Source: Brevibacillus brevis (lineage in GTDB: Bacteria; Bacillota; Bacilli; Brevibacillales; Brevibacillaceae). Taken from it: DNA of 64,000 bases. The notes beneath the pieces were generated by a model. That model was not told the origin of the DNA and searched no databases. It saw nothing but the letters and a program-made list of their open reading frames with translations. Positions 17,305 to 26,642 of the stretch are shown here, piece after piece (the first letter of the stretch is position 1; every line of letters starts with the position of its first letter). The translations under genes were made by a program, and so were the position numbers. The stretch covers positions 1,218,501-1,282,500 of the forward strand of contig NZ_LR134338.1 of assembly GCF_900637055.1 (NCBI RefSeq). The letters run 5' to 3'.

Positions 17305-18307
17305 TGAACTGTGGTTCCTGCTCATTGCCGTTCTGTTTACCGGATTTTTCTTTCTCGAAGGCTTCGACTTTGGTGTCGGCATGGCGACGCGCCTGCTATC
17401 ACGAAATGATTTGCAAACCCGGGTTTTGATCAATACGATTGGCCCGTTCTGGGATGCCAATGAAGTTTGGTTGATTACAGCCGCTGGTGCGATGTTTGCA
17501 GCGTTTCCAGAGTGGTATTCCACGATGTTTAGCGGGTATTATCTCGTGCTTACGCTGATTCTGCTTGCCTTGATTGGACGCGGGGTGGCATTTGAATTTA
17601 GAGGCAAGGGGAAAGGCGAGGCTTGGAAAAAGACGTGGGACGCAGCGATTCTGATTGGAAGCTTTGTACCGCCGATGTTGTTCGGAATGGTCTTTGCCAG
17701 CTTGGTGAAGGGGGTGCCGATTGATCAGAATATGGAAATGACTGCGGGCTTCTCGGACATTGTGAATGGATACTCGTTGTGGGCAGGAGTGACAGTAACG
17801 AGCTTATGCTTGCTGCACGGACTCAACTTCATCTCGCTGCGCACTGTGGGCGAGCTGCGTGAAAAATCACGTGTGCTGGCAGCGAAGCTGTTGCCGATGC
17901 AAGCGGTTCTCATGGCGGTGCTTGTAGGGTGGACATTCATGGTAACTGATCTGTTTGAGCGCCAGGGTGTTTTGTTGACAGCAGCCGTACTCTTAGGTGT
18001 TGTGGCTTTTGTACTGGCTCGCCACTTCTTGAGACAAGGCAGGGAAGGATGGGCTTTCGGGATGACAGGTGCGATGATCCTGCTGACGTTCGTCTCGATG
18101 TTTATCGGTTTGTTCCCACGGGTGATGGTCAGCACGATTGATAGCGCGTTTGATTTGACCCTCTATAATGCAGCTTCGAGTCCATACACGTTAAAAGCAA
18201 TGACCATTGTTGCAGCAGTGCTTTTACCGTTTGTACTAGCCTATCAGGCTTGGAGCTACTTCGTTTTCCACAAACGCGTCACTGAAAAGGATCATTTGGA
18301 GTACTAA
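17294..18307 (+). CDS. cydB: Cytochrome bd ubiquinol oxidase subunit II
   Basis: About 337 aa, around eight membrane helices, typical CydB opening (FFFLEGFDFGVGMATRLL, then GPFWDANEVWLI). It pairs with CydA in the membrane. The start ATG lies inside the last codons of cydA with AGGGGTG at 7 bases, so the two are translationally coupled. Confidence 0.96.
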   Translation: MELNELWFLLIAVLFTGFFFLEGFDFGVGMATRLLSRNDLQTRVLINTIGPFWDANEVWLITAAGAMFAAFPEWYSTMFSGYYLVLTLILLALIGRGVAFEFRGKGKGEAWKKTWDAAILIGSFVPPMLFGMVFASLVKGVPIDQNMEMTAGFSDIVNGYSLWAGVTVTSLCLLHGLNFISLRTVGELREKSRVLAAKLLPMQAVLMAVLVGWTFMVTDLFERQGVLLTAAVLLGVVAFVLARHFLRQGREGWAFGMTGAMILLTFVSMFIGLFPRVMVSTIDSAFDLTLYNAASSPYTLKAMTIVAAVLLPFVLAYQAWSYFVFHKRVTEKDHLEY

Positions 18308-20052
18308 TGGACAAGGAATTGTTCCGATTACAAGGAATCCGACCGGTTATGCTGCTGCTAGCCGGTCTTTCCCTCCTGCAAAGTGCGGCGATTATCGGTC
18401 AGGCACTGCTTTTGGCGAAGTCGATCGCGATCTTGTTTGAAGGTCAAGCGGTCCAGATGGCGTACCAGCCGCTTGCGCTGTTTTTGGTCATGATAGCCGC
18501 TCGTCATACCATCGTTTGGCTGCAAAAGAAAGTGGCCGGCCGTTTTGCTGAAGCTTCCAGTGAGTCTTTGCAAGGCCGTGTTCTATCCCGATTGTTCGAG
18601 CGTGGTCCACGTTTTGCCGCCAGTGAAGGAAGCGGAAAGCTTGTTACGCTTGTCCTGGAAGGTGTAGATCGTGTTCGTACCTACCTAGAGTTGTCTGTTC
18701 CGCGCACGCTGGATATGGTTTTTGTTACGTTTCCGCTTCTGGCATTTGTCTACATGCAAGATGTGATTTCTGGACTGATCCTGACAGTAACAATGCCTGT
18801 TCTCGTCGGATTTTTTATCGTACTCGGTCTGGCGGCACGTAAACAGGCAGACAAACAATGGCGCTCGTATCGAATGCTATCCCATCACTTCACCGATTCG
18901 CTTCGCGGGCTTGCGACGCTCCGGTTTTTGGGGCGCAGCAAAGACCATGGGGAGACCGTCGGTAGAGTGAGTGATCAATATCGATCCGCTACGATGCGTA
19001 CGTTGCGTGTCGCCTTCCTGTCTTCTTTGGCACTCGACTTCTTCAGCATGCTGTCGGTTGCGTTTGTGGCGGTCGGTCTTGGGTTGCGGCTGATTGAAGG
19101 AAACTTTGGCTTTGAAACGGCATTGGTCATCCTGATTCTTGCACCGGAATACTTTTTGCCAGTACGGATGCTGGGATCGGACTACCACGCCTCATTAGAT
19201 GGTAAAGAGGCGTTGGGAACTATTCGTACCATTATCGATACTGGCGCTCCAGATGAACAAAGAGAGAAAGCACAGGCAACGGATAGCCAGACGTCGCTGA
19301 CTGGTGTATGGGATGGAACGATTACCTTGTCCGATATTCGAGTCGTCGGTGAAGATGGCAGACAGGTACTGGGTGAGATATCTGCGGAATTGGGCAGCAA
19401 TAGGAGAAGAGTGGGCATTGTTGGGGCGAGCGGGGCAGGAAAATCAACCCTCCTCGGAGTACTAGGCGGCTTTTCTGATCCCGAAGCTGGCGTGATTCAA
19501 GTAGATGGGCAACCCATTACGGGGGATGCGAAGCAGGAGTGGCAGCGGCAAATCGCTTACATTCCACAGCATCCGTATTTATTCAATCAATCGTTGGCGG
19601 ATAACATTCGCTTCTATGAGCCGGAAGCGACGCAGGAACAGGTGAAGCAGGTGATACGTGATGTCGGTCTGGGAGAGCTGATGGACAGCTTGCCAAATGG
19701 CTGTGACGAAATCATTGGCGAAGGGGGACGTACGTTAAGCGGCGGACAGGCACAGCGGGTTGCATTGGGACGTGCGCTGCTTGGCAATCGACCAGTGGTT
19801 TTGCTCGACGAGCCGACCGCTCACTTAGATATTGAAACGGAATGGGAGCTCAAACAGACCATGTTGTCGGTGTTGGGTGACAGGCGCGTATTTTTGGCTA
19901 CACATCGTTTGCATTGGATGCGAGACATGGATTGGATTTGGGTAATCGACAAGGGACGACTGGTAGAAGCGGGTACCTATGAACAGCTCGTTGCACAAAA
20001 AAGCGTATTTTATCGGTTGTTGACAGCTGGTGCCAAGGGGGAGAAAGGATGA
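18307..20052 (+). CDS. cydD: Thiol reductant ABC exporter, CydD-type subunit
   Basis: 581 aa fused membrane and ATPase half-transporter. Six hydrophobic helices in the first 300 residues, then Walker A GASGAGKST, signature LSGGQAQR and Walker B VVLLDEPTAHLD. CydDC exports cysteine/glutathione-type thiols needed for cytochrome bd assembly. Its ATG overlaps the cydB stop by one base. In B. subtilis this first ABC gene is called cydC; by E. coli-style domain similarity it is the CydD type. Confidence 0.93.
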   Translation: MDKELFRLQGIRPVMLLLAGLSLLQSAAIIGQALLLAKSIAILFEGQAVQMAYQPLALFLVMIAARHTIVWLQKKVAGRFAEASSESLQGRVLSRLFERGPRFAASEGSGKLVTLVLEGVDRVRTYLELSVPRTLDMVFVTFPLLAFVYMQDVISGLILTVTMPVLVGFFIVLGLAARKQADKQWRSYRMLSHHFTDSLRGLATLRFLGRSKDHGETVGRVSDQYRSATMRTLRVAFLSSLALDFFSMLSVAFVAVGLGLRLIEGNFGFETALVILILAPEYFLPVRMLGSDYHASLDGKEALGTIRTIIDTGAPDEQREKAQATDSQTSLTGVWDGTITLSDIRVVGEDGRQVLGEISAELGSNRRRVGIVGASGAGKSTLLGVLGGFSDPEAGVIQVDGQPITGDAKQEWQRQIAYIPQHPYLFNQSLADNIRFYEPEATQEQVKQVIRDVGLGELMDSLPNGCDEIIGEGGRTLSGGQAQRVALGRALLGNRPVVLLDEPTAHLDIETEWELKQTMLSVLGDRRVFLATHRLHWMRDMDWIWVIDKGRLVEAGTYEQLVAQKSVFYRLLTAGAKGEKG

Positions 20053-21806
20053 AGGAAGCGCGAGAAGGCAATCAGGGTTGGTTTCTTCCATACTTTCGCC
20101 AGTATTTCTGGCAGTTTGCCGCAGCGGCTTTGCTGGGAACCTTGGCAGTGGCATGTGCGGGTGCTTTGCTGTATACGTCTGGGTATTTGATTTCCCGCTC
20201 CGCACTCAAGCCCGAAAATGTCTTAATGGTCTATGTTCCCATCGTACTTGTCCGGGCTTTTGGCTTTAGCAAAGCAGTCATTCAGTACCTGGAGCGTTTG
20301 GTTGGACACGATGCAGCTTTGCGTGTGTTGTCGCGTATGCGCGTTCGTTTGTACCAGGCCATCGAGCCGCAAGCGCAGCTCCTCCGCACTCGTTTTCGCA
20401 CGGGAGATTTACTTGGCGTACTAGCAGATGATATCGAACAACTACAGAATGTCTATCTGCGCTTTGTGCTGCCAGCCGTCTCAGCGGTCCTCCTCTACGG
20501 GGCAGGTATTGTGGCACTCGGAAGAATGGACGGGATGTTCGCGCTGCTGATGGCGCTTTACTGTGGTTTTCTGCTGTTTGTTGCACCGGCAGTAGTCTTG
20601 TGGTCATCCATTGCCAAGAGTCGTCAGTTCAAGCAGGAGAGACAGGCAGCATACCGGGAGCTGACTGATGCTGTTTTTGGCATGAGTGACTGGATTCTCA
20701 GTGGTCGTACGCAGCAGTTTCTCCAGTTGTTTACAAGACGGCAAAAGACGGCCGCCGAGATCGAAAACTCCATTCGACGCGGAGAATGGCGAGTACAGTG
20801 GATGTCGCAGTGTGCAATCGGTGGTGCCATTGTCTTACTGGTCATTTGGGCGGGCGGACTTGCCGCTGCGAATCAGATTCCGGTTACGTTGATTGCTGCG
20901 ATTGGGTTGGTTGCATTTCCGTTGATGGATGCGTTTGCCCGTATTTCTGACGCGGTTGTGCGGATGCCAGAATACAAGGAGTCTCTGGAGCGGCTTCGGG
21001 AGATCGAGGGTAGTCGTGAATCCATTGTGAAAGCGCAGAAGGAAAAGGTGGCAGATCAAGCGGGGGGCAGTTTGAAGTTCGATCATGTTCATTTTCGCTA
21101 CCCACAAGCCAACAATTGGAGTGTGCAGGACGTGTCTTTTGAGGTGGCTCAAGGGGGCAAAATCGCGTTGCTCGGTCGCAGCGGAGCTGGCAAATCGACG
21201 ATACTGAACTTAATTCGAGGTGCCATACAGCCGGAAGCGGGCCAGGTGACAGTAAATGGGCAGCCTGTCCAATCAGAAGAGGCCTCTGCTAGTTTGTTTT
21301 CCGTGCTGAATCAGCAACCGTATTTGTTTGACACAACCGTAGCCAATAACATCAGGCTTGGTCGGCCCAATGCGTCCGATGAAGAGGTTCGTGCTGTGAC
21401 AGCTCAAGTCGGTCTGGATCAGCTGATTGAATCCCTACCGGACGGTTATCAAACACGGATGCAGGAAACTGGTCTGCGCTTCTCTGGCGGAGAAAGGCAG
21501 CGTATAGCTCTTGCCCGGATTTTGCTGCAAAACAAGCCGATCGTTCTCCTTGATGAGCCGACGGTGGGATTAGATCCGTTGACTGAACGCGATCTGATGG
21601 AAACGATCTTTCGTGTCTTGCACGGGAAAACATTGATTTGGGTGACTCATCACTTGAGCGGTGTAGAGCAAATGGACGAGGTCATTTTTATGGAGCAGGG
21701 AGTCATCTCGATGCGGGGGACACATGAGCAGTTGTATCAGGACAATCCAAGGTATCGCAACCTATATACATTGGACTGTCCGTTGGCGTCAGTGTTGGAA
21801 AAATAA
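20049..21806 (+). CDS. cydC: Thiol reductant ABC exporter, CydC-type subunit
   Basis: 585 aa half-transporter, partner of the preceding ABC protein. The membrane domain begins FAAAALLGTLAVACAGALLY; then come Walker A GRSGAGKST, signature FSGGERQR and Walker B IVLLDEPTVGLD. The start overlaps the previous stop in an ATGA. Last gene of the cyd operon, with a terminator directly after. B. subtilis numbering would call this cydD. Confidence 0.93.
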   Translation: MKEAREGNQGWFLPYFRQYFWQFAAAALLGTLAVACAGALLYTSGYLISRSALKPENVLMVYVPIVLVRAFGFSKAVIQYLERLVGHDAALRVLSRMRVRLYQAIEPQAQLLRTRFRTGDLLGVLADDIEQLQNVYLRFVLPAVSAVLLYGAGIVALGRMDGMFALLMALYCGFLLFVAPAVVLWSSIAKSRQFKQERQAAYRELTDAVFGMSDWILSGRTQQFLQLFTRRQKTAAEIENSIRRGEWRVQWMSQCAIGGAIVLLVIWAGGLAAANQIPVTLIAAIGLVAFPLMDAFARISDAVVRMPEYKESLERLREIEGSRESIVKAQKEKVADQAGGSLKFDHVHFRYPQANNWSVQDVSFEVAQGGKIALLGRSGAGKSTILNLIRGAIQPEAGQVTVNGQPVQSEEASASLFSVLNQQPYLFDTTVANNIRLGRPNASDEEVRAVTAQVGLDQLIESLPDGYQTRMQETGLRFSGGERQRIALARILLQNKPIVLLDEPTVGLDPLTERDLMETIFRVLHGKTLIWVTHHLSGVEQMDEVIFMEQGVISMRGTHEQLYQDNPRYRNLYTLDCPLASVLEK

Positions 21807-21820
21807 GTAGAGGAAACGAG

Positions 21821-21850
21821 AGGCTGTTCCGGGGAGGAACAGCCTTCTTC
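21821..21850 (+). terminator. cyd operon terminator
   Basis: GGCTGTTCC / GGAACAGCC around five bases, then TTCTTC. The T tract is weak, but the position is right. Confidence 0.65.
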
Positions 21851-21852
21851 GC

Positions 21853-22191
21853 TTAAGATAGGGCCTCGCTGGTTACACCCCGGTAGTAATGAGTGTGCCC
21901 GTCATCATAGGTGGTTTGCCCTGAAAACTCGTGGTAATGACTTCCGTCCGGCAGCGGTATAGGCGGCCCCGTCCATCCCCTGTAGCGATGCACATGTCCA
22001 TCATCAAATGTAGTGGTACCTTCGTAGTAATGGACGTGCCGATCTCTCATTCCCTGAGGGGGTGACGTTCTGCCACGTATTCGGTGACGATGACGACCCG
22101 AAATGCTTGTCAGTGTGTCATACCCATGAAAATGCCCGGGCCGATCGGCAAATCGAATAAAGCGTAAGGAATGAGAGTGCCGAGAGCTCAT
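21853..22191 (-). CDS. YmaF-like His-rich repeat protein
   Basis: About 112 aa, rich in histidine in regularly spaced G-H-x-H motifs (DGHVHRYRGWTG, DGSHYHEFSGQTTYDDGHTH), matching the YmaF family of spore-formers, function unknown; metal binding is plausible. The frame starts at 22215 but no ribosome site precedes that ATG, while AAAGGGG is 9 bases before the ATG at 22191. Confidence 0.75.
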   Translation of the reverse strand: MSSRHSHSLRFIRFADRPGHFHGYDTLTSISGRHRHRIRGRTSPPQGMRDRHVHYYEGTTTFDDGHVHRYRGWTGPPIPLPDGSHYHEFSGQTTYDDGHTHYYRGVTSEALS

Positions 22192-22280
22192 CAAGAAACG
22201 CCCCTTTGTATGCATTTATCACTAGTAAATGCGTTTGTCAGGCGTTTCGAAACGGACATTCGTCTATGCGTTCAATAACT

Positions 22281-22309
22281 GAGAGCCTTCCTCATTGGAA
22301 AAGGCTCTC
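22281..22309. terminator. Hairpin at lepB end
   Basis: GAGAGCCTT / AAGGCTCTC, perfect, immediately past the stop of the signal peptidase gene. It lacks a clear T run on either side, so termination is inferred from position. Confidence 0.5.
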
Positions 22310-22315
22310 ATCTGA

Positions 22316-22879
22316 TTAAAACAGTTTTTTTCCCATAATATGATCGAGTGGAATCACGCCAATGACTCTACTATCATCGCTATTGTTACGATTATCTCCC
22401 ATCACAAACACATGATTTTCCGGTATGACGATTTTAGCATCAGGTACGTTGACCATCTTTTCTTTTATGTACGGCTCGTTTAACGGCTGTCCATTCCGAT
22501 ACAGGCTCTCGTTCTTAAACTCCAAAGTATCGCCGGGTTTGCCTATGACTCGTTTTACCCAGAATGTTTTGGCTTCGCTTTTCCCCGTGGCGAGCATGAG
22601 TAAAGGATTTTCAAGGATGTCATCTTGTAACGTACGATCCCGGTTTACACGGCTGTCGACCACGACAATATCGTTGTACTCAGGGAGATAAGAGAATGTG
22701 TGGGATAATTTCGACACATAGATGCGTTCATCGTTTTGCAAAGTGGGCTCCATCGATTGTCCATTCACTTTAAATGGTTGGAGGACAAATATGTTAACCA
22801 GCATTGCGAGTGAGATGGAGATGCCCAACGTTTTGGTCCAGCCCCATAATTCTTTTACGCTTTTCAAATCAGACCGCAT
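22316..22879 (-). CDS. Signal peptidase I
   Basis: 187 aa type I signal peptidase, membrane-anchored by one N-terminal helix (residues about 15-35), active site outside. Catalytic Ser42 in GQSMEPT and Lys109 in WVKRVIGKPGD, plus the C-terminal MGDNRNNSDDSR box. It removes signal peptides of secreted proteins. Its start overlaps the end of the upstream small membrane gene by 16 bases, so the two are coupled. Confidence 0.95.
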   Translation of the reverse strand: MRSDLKSVKELWGWTKTLGISISLAMLVNIFVLQPFKVNGQSMEPTLQNDERIYVSKLSHTFSYLPEYNDIVVVDSRVNRDRTLQDDILENPLLMLATGKSEAKTFWVKRVIGKPGDTLEFKNESLYRNGQPLNEPYIKEKMVNVPDAKIVIPENHVFVMGDNRNNSDDSRVIGVIPLDHIMGKKLF

Positions 22880-23127
22880 CCTTCCACGTGAAAGATTACT
22901 TTGGTATGGCTATTGATAAGTACGTGAAATGGTGCTTTTTGGTTACGTAAATGAAAAGATGACAGCAAAAATGCCACTGGGGACAGAACCATTAATCCAG
23001 CTAGTGTAAGGAGACCAAATGCAAGGTACTCAGCATAATTGCCTGCTTGATCGATGTTCCCCGTCGTTATCGCTATGATCATACAGAGAATCTGCAAAAC
23101 AGCGCCGAAACCAAGTGCTTTAAGCAT
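22864..23127 (-). CDS. Small two-helix membrane protein (DUF5316-like)
   Basis: 87 aa with two hydrophobic stretches (AVLQILCMIIAITTG and AFGLLTLAGLMVLSPVAFLL). The layout resembles DUF5316 proteins of Bacillales; that assignment is tentative. It overlaps the signal peptidase gene. Confidence 0.5.
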   Translation of the reverse strand: MLKALGFGAVLQILCMIIAITTGNIDQAGNYAEYLAFGLLTLAGLMVLSPVAFLLSSFHLRNQKAPFHVLINSHTKVIFHVEGCGLI

Positions 23128-23181
23128 GTGAACGACCTACTTTTTTGGGTATTTGAACTGTGATTACGGGTTGCCATAAGA

Positions 23182-23655
23182 TTAGATCTTCTTAACAAAA
23201 GTAACCCGGTCATTTCCTTTTCCATCATAATTTGAGGTCACAGCAATTCCATCCACCATTTTATCTCCTTTTTCAACCGCAAAACCTAGCTTGGTGTGGA
23301 AGGAGATTGAGCCTTTATTAACAGGAGAGGTAATGCATCGAATCGTATCGCATCCTTTTTGTTTTACAGTTTGAAAGAAATGGTGGTATAATTCGCGTCC
23401 CCACCCATCTTTTCGCTTGTCCGGATGTACCCCAACGAAGTGAATGTAAGCTTCTCCAGGGAACGTCTGGGACAAGAAGCCGATGAGGAAAGCGATGACT
23501 TCTCCATTCTCTTCAACAATAAAGCTCGTTGACTGGAAATGGATAAAAAACAGCTTGGGTAACATATCAGACATTTGTCGCCCACCCCACCAATCGTTGA
23601 GGACCGGAATAACTTTGAGGTAGTCGTGCTCTTGTACATTTCGGATTTGCATCAT
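23182..23655 (-). CDS. GNAT family N-acetyltransferase
   Basis: 157 aa. GNAT core with AYIHFVGVHPDKRKDGWGRELYHHF (acetyl-CoA loop R-K-D-G-W-G-R) and KGSISFHTKLGF near the C-terminus. The acceptor is unknown. The start ATG follows AAGGAGGCAGAC. Separate from its neighbours. Confidence 0.85.
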   Translation of the reverse strand: MMQIRNVQEHDYLKVIPVLNDWWGGRQMSDMLPKLFFIHFQSTSFIVEENGEVIAFLIGFLSQTFPGEAYIHFVGVHPDKRKDGWGRELYHHFFQTVKQKGCDTIRCITSPVNKGSISFHTKLGFAVEKGDKMVDGIAVTSNYDGKGNDRVTFVKKI

Positions 23656-23677
23656 GTCTGCCTCCTTATCAACATGC

Positions 23678-23857
23678 TCACTGTGACAAGTCTTTCTGCT
23701 CGGGCAATTTTTCCCAGACTACAATGATTAGTGTTGCGATCGGGCCGAGGAATAAAGAGAGAAAAAACCAGTTAAGACCGCTTCGATTTTTTCCTTGAGC
23801 TAGTCCGGCGTTGATGAGGGCCAATGTACCATAACCAACAAAATATTGATCTTCCAT
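23678..23857 (-). CDS. Small membrane protein
   Basis: About 59 aa with one hydrophobic segment (NWFFLSLFLGPIATLIIVVW) and a short charged tail. The frame opens at 23875, but GGAGG precedes the ATG at 23857 by 11 bases and overlaps the earlier start. Domain resembles small DUF membrane proteins of Bacillales; no function assigned. Confidence 0.5.
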   Translation of the reverse strand: MEDQYFVGYGTLALINAGLAQGKNRSGLNWFFLSLFLGPIATLIIVVWEKLPEQKDLSQ

Positions 23858-24017
23858 TTTCGAAACTTCCTCCATTGTTCAAATATTGCTCCTATCATAT
23901 ACGTAAGGAAGAAAATAGAGTTGCTAAGAATTTTACAAAATGTGTATGAGCAAACTAAAAATGGCCAATCGATAACGAAGGGCCACTGAGAGGAACGTAA
24001 TCCACCTGGTCGCTCGG

Positions 24018-24374
24018 TTATTTATACAAAATATCATCCCGTAGTGACGCTACTTTGCTCAGCGCATCGGCAATATCTTCTTCGCTGACACCAAAGTGAG
24101 TCAAGGCATCACGCAGATGCCTAACGATAGCATCAAAATGGATGGGTTGCAGATTCATCCCTTCGTGAGCCTTTGCCATAGACTGGCCAGAATATTGATT
24201 CGGACCACCGAGGGCATAGCTGATGAACTTTGTTTGGTGTTTACGCTGTTTTTCCATATCGGTGTCTTTGAAAAAGTGGTTCACGGTGTCATCAGCTAAA
24301 ACTAAATCATAAAAGTAGTCCACTACTTTTGCGACCGTATCTTCCCCACCATATTTCTCGTAAAACGTGCTCAT
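24018..24374 (-). CDS. Truncated hemoglobin, group I
   Basis: 118 aa, the expected length of a truncated globin. YEKYGGEDTVAKVVDYFYD opens the fold, and AHEGMNLQPIHFD carries the proximal histidine region. It binds heme and O2/NO; probably a nitric-oxide or oxygen-handling protein. AAGGAGG precedes ATGATG; I use the second ATG at 24374 because of its 6-base spacing. Confidence 0.9.
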   Translation of the reverse strand: MSTFYEKYGGEDTVAKVVDYFYDLVLADDTVNHFFKDTDMEKQRKHQTKFISYALGGPNQYSGQSMAKAHEGMNLQPIHFDAIVRHLRDALTHFGVSEEDIADALSKVASLRDDILYK

Positions 24375-24434
24375 CATTGGCCTCCTTAGGACGTTTGCTT
24401 CCCTTATAATTCCACGATTGATGGAAACTTATGA

Positions 24435-24490
24435 ATAAAAAAAAGCCCACAAGCTGATGCCGATTGCATTTCGACGTCAGCCTGCGGACT
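24435..24490 (-). terminator. Imperfect hairpin terminator (leftward)
   Basis: On the minus strand AGTCCGCAGGCTGACG pairs, with mismatches, to CATCAGCTTGTGGGCT, followed by a T run (A8 on the plus strand). It ends the transcript of the repeat protein. Confidence 0.6.
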
Positions 24491-24515
24491 AGATGCATGT
24501 CATGTGCGCTTTGTT

Positions 24516-25193
24516 TTAGCCAACTTTCCTGATCACTTTCGAATTTCCACCTGAACTGATAATGATCCATCCTTCAGGAACAGGCGAGGCTTGCAGTACC
24601 TCAATCTGTGTTCCGTTAGGAGCATCATTAACATTTCTGATCACATTCGATCCTCCATAGGTTCGAACCATGATCCATCCTTTTGGGATAGGCGAAGCGA
24701 GCATCACTTCTACCTCCGTGCCGTACGAAGCACCGTTCATATTCTTGAGTACATTCGATCCTCTAAAGGCTCGAACCATGACCCATCCTTCAGGAATAGG
24801 CGAGGCGAGCATCACCTCTACCTCCGTACCATAAGAAGCACCGTTCATATTCTTGATTACATTCGATCCTCTAAAGGCTCGAACCATGACCCATCCGGTT
24901 GGGATAGGCGAAGCTAGCAGCACCTCTACCTCCGTGCCATAAGAAGCACCGTTCACATTCTTGATCAGGTTCTGCGTTCCTAAAGTTCTAACGATAACCC
25001 ATCCGGCTGGAATAGGTGAGGTAAGCGACACCCAGATTTCTTCACCATACGTGGCGTTTCTGATTTTTTTATTGGAAGCGTAGGTGGTTGCCTTTTCCTG
25101 TGTAGGGAGCGCTGCCCCTTGGACTTGTGTGGCTAGAGAGGGTACTACGACGACTGAACTTAATGACAGGATAATCAGTGCTTTTTTAAACAT
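24516..25193 (-). CDS. Secreted protein with five 36-residue repeats
   Basis: About 225 aa with a signal peptide (MFKKALIILSLSSVVVV, cleavage near VQGA). The mature part is five tandem repeats of about 36 residues, consensus GASYGTEVEVxLASPIPxGW and VMVRAFRGSNVIKNMN. The middle copies are nearly identical, also at DNA level (108-bp period). They resemble small beta/SH3-like units, but I cannot name a family. ATG 25193 has AAAGG at 9 bases; an in-frame TTG/ATG lies 6-9 bases upstream. Confidence 0.7.
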   Translation of the reverse strand: MFKKALIILSLSSVVVVPSLATQVQGAALPTQEKATTYASNKKIRNATYGEEIWVSLTSPIPAGWVIVRTLGTQNLIKNVNGASYGTEVEVLLASPIPTGWVMVRAFRGSNVIKNMNGASYGTEVEVMLASPIPEGWVMVRAFRGSNVLKNMNGASYGTEVEVMLASPIPKGWIMVRTYGGSNVIRNVNDAPNGTQIEVLQASPVPEGWIIISSGGNSKVIRKVG

Positions 25194-25375
25194 GAGCATC
25201 AACCTTTCTGAAATGGTGAATGTTGTTTAGAAAACGATTAACGAGTCGTAGCTAAAAGTTTTATATTTCTAAAAATAGTAATTTATTACATTTTATACGA
25301 TTATCGTTCTGATTACTTTAGGAGATATTGTCGAATGGTAGGCAAAGTTGATGATAGGTTGAACAGCCGCGAGAA

Positions 25376-25408
25376 AAGCAAAAGACCCTCTCATCGGTTG
25401 AGAGGGTT
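25376..25408 (-). terminator. Leftward intrinsic terminator
   Basis: ACCCTCTC / GAGAGGGT with a seven-base loop; on the minus strand it is followed by CTTTTGCTTTT. Confidence 0.75.
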
Positions 25409-25455
25409 GAGGTAAGGGTAGATTGTCCGCGCGCGGTGCGTAATAGAGAGCATTC

Positions 25456-25821
25456 CTATTTCATAAAGCTTAAAGCGACGCCAATGGAATAAGGAACAAG
25501 CCATAAAAGCCATACGATCAGGCTAAATTTATGGAATTGCCTGATTTGATGTTCCTTCTTTTTCCACAGGACGACACACGCCCACACTGTATGGAAGAAC
25601 ATCAAGATCAGAGCGATCAACCCAGTAATGCCATGCAAATTGAAACTGGAGCTCTCAGCGAGCAATTTCATAAAAGTGGTTCCGACGGTATCGAATGCTA
25701 AACCGAAACCAAAATAGAAAAGGTGTTTCAGCTTTAGTTCTCCAGAACGTCTTTCGCTCCATACGCCAATCGTATAGGCAAGTAGAGCGAGATTTATAAA
25801 AATGACAGCCGCTGTTAACAT
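25456..25821 (-). CDS. Four-helix membrane protein (HsmA/TIGR03987-like)
   Basis: 121 aa with four hydrophobic helices (AAVIFINLALLAYTIGVW; LFYFGFGLAFDTVGTTF; ITGLIALILMFFHTVWACVV; FSLIVWLLWLVPYSIGVAL). The charged motif FDTVGTTFM and helix order match the TIGR03987/HsmA family of unknown function. A terminator lies just to its left. Confidence 0.75.
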   Translation of the reverse strand: MLTAAVIFINLALLAYTIGVWSERRSGELKLKHLFYFGFGLAFDTVGTTFMKLLAESSSFNLHGITGLIALILMFFHTVWACVVLWKKKEHQIRQFHKFSLIVWLLWLVPYSIGVALSFMK

Positions 25822-25954
25822 GTTAGATCATCTCCTGCATCATTTCTTTTGACTACGCTTGTAAGTGTAATCGTTGAATATGAACGAGAGATGAACACAA
25901 TCGTTAAGTGGTTAAGTGTCTATAGTAAGTATCCGTTAGCAACTAGTTGCGTAG

Positions 25955-25984
25955 AGAAAAGAGGCTTTCATATGCGAAAGCCTC
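25955..25984 (-). terminator. Leftward intrinsic terminator
   Basis: GAGGCTTTC / GAAAGCCTC around six bases, with TTTT on the minus strand after it. Confidence 0.75.
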
Positions 25985-26002
25985 CATAAATAATCCAAAC
26001 AT

Positions 26003-26443
26003 TTAAGGAATTGTCACAGACACGGTTCCCATTGCTCTCCCGATTCCGCTGTTCCTAACCAATATATAGTATTTTCCTGCGGGTAATTCTTTGGTGTTTG
26101 TAAATGTAAAGGACCCGTTGCCGTCAAAACGTCCAGTACCAAATGTAGAACTACCATCTGGACCAAAACTCAAGATTCGATAGGTCAAGTTGGGTGTAAT
26201 GGAAGAAAGCCTACTTTTCTGCGTTACATGAACAGTAATGTTTCCAGGGGATTCAATCTCGAACAATTTAGAGTCAACAGAGCTTCTACTTCCTAATTTA
26301 GTGTAACTCAAAACTTCTGTGGTCTTTGAAACAGGAGCAACCGCTTCTGTAGACTGTGGTTGGGCACTGCTAGCTATTGCGCTGGTCGGAATAACAAGCA
26401 TGGCAGATAACGCGAGAAGTGTGGTTTGGATAAATTTTTTCAA
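26003..26443 (-). CDS. Small secreted beta-rich protein
   Basis: About 146 aa beginning at TTG with GGAGGTGG five bases upstream, then a signal peptide (LKKFIQTTLLALSAMLVIPT, cleavage near AIAS). The mature part ends in strands ending GKYYILVRNSGIGRAMGTV, typical of pre-peptidase C-terminal-like secreted modules. No enzyme motif visible. Role unknown. Confidence 0.6.
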   Translation of the reverse strand: MKKFIQTTLLALSAMLVIPTSAIASSAQPQSTEAVAPVSKTTEVLSYTKLGSRSSVDSKLFEIESPGNITVHVTQKSRLSSITPNLTYRILSFGPDGSSTFGTGRFDGNGSFTFTNTKELPAGKYYILVRNSGIGRAMGTVSVTIP

Positions 26444-26642
26444 TGTTACCACCTCCAATTTATTGATATCCAATAATACATTACCTTCATATCCATATTT
26501 TAGCAACATCTTCAGATGAGAAATATTACCAAAAAGCGCCCTTTTTTAAAGGAGCACTTAGGCAGCTCATCAAAGTTGAAAAACAGCAGCAACCAAGGAA
26601 TAGGAACTGATGCCCCTTTCGAGGAGCACCAGCCCTGCAGAG

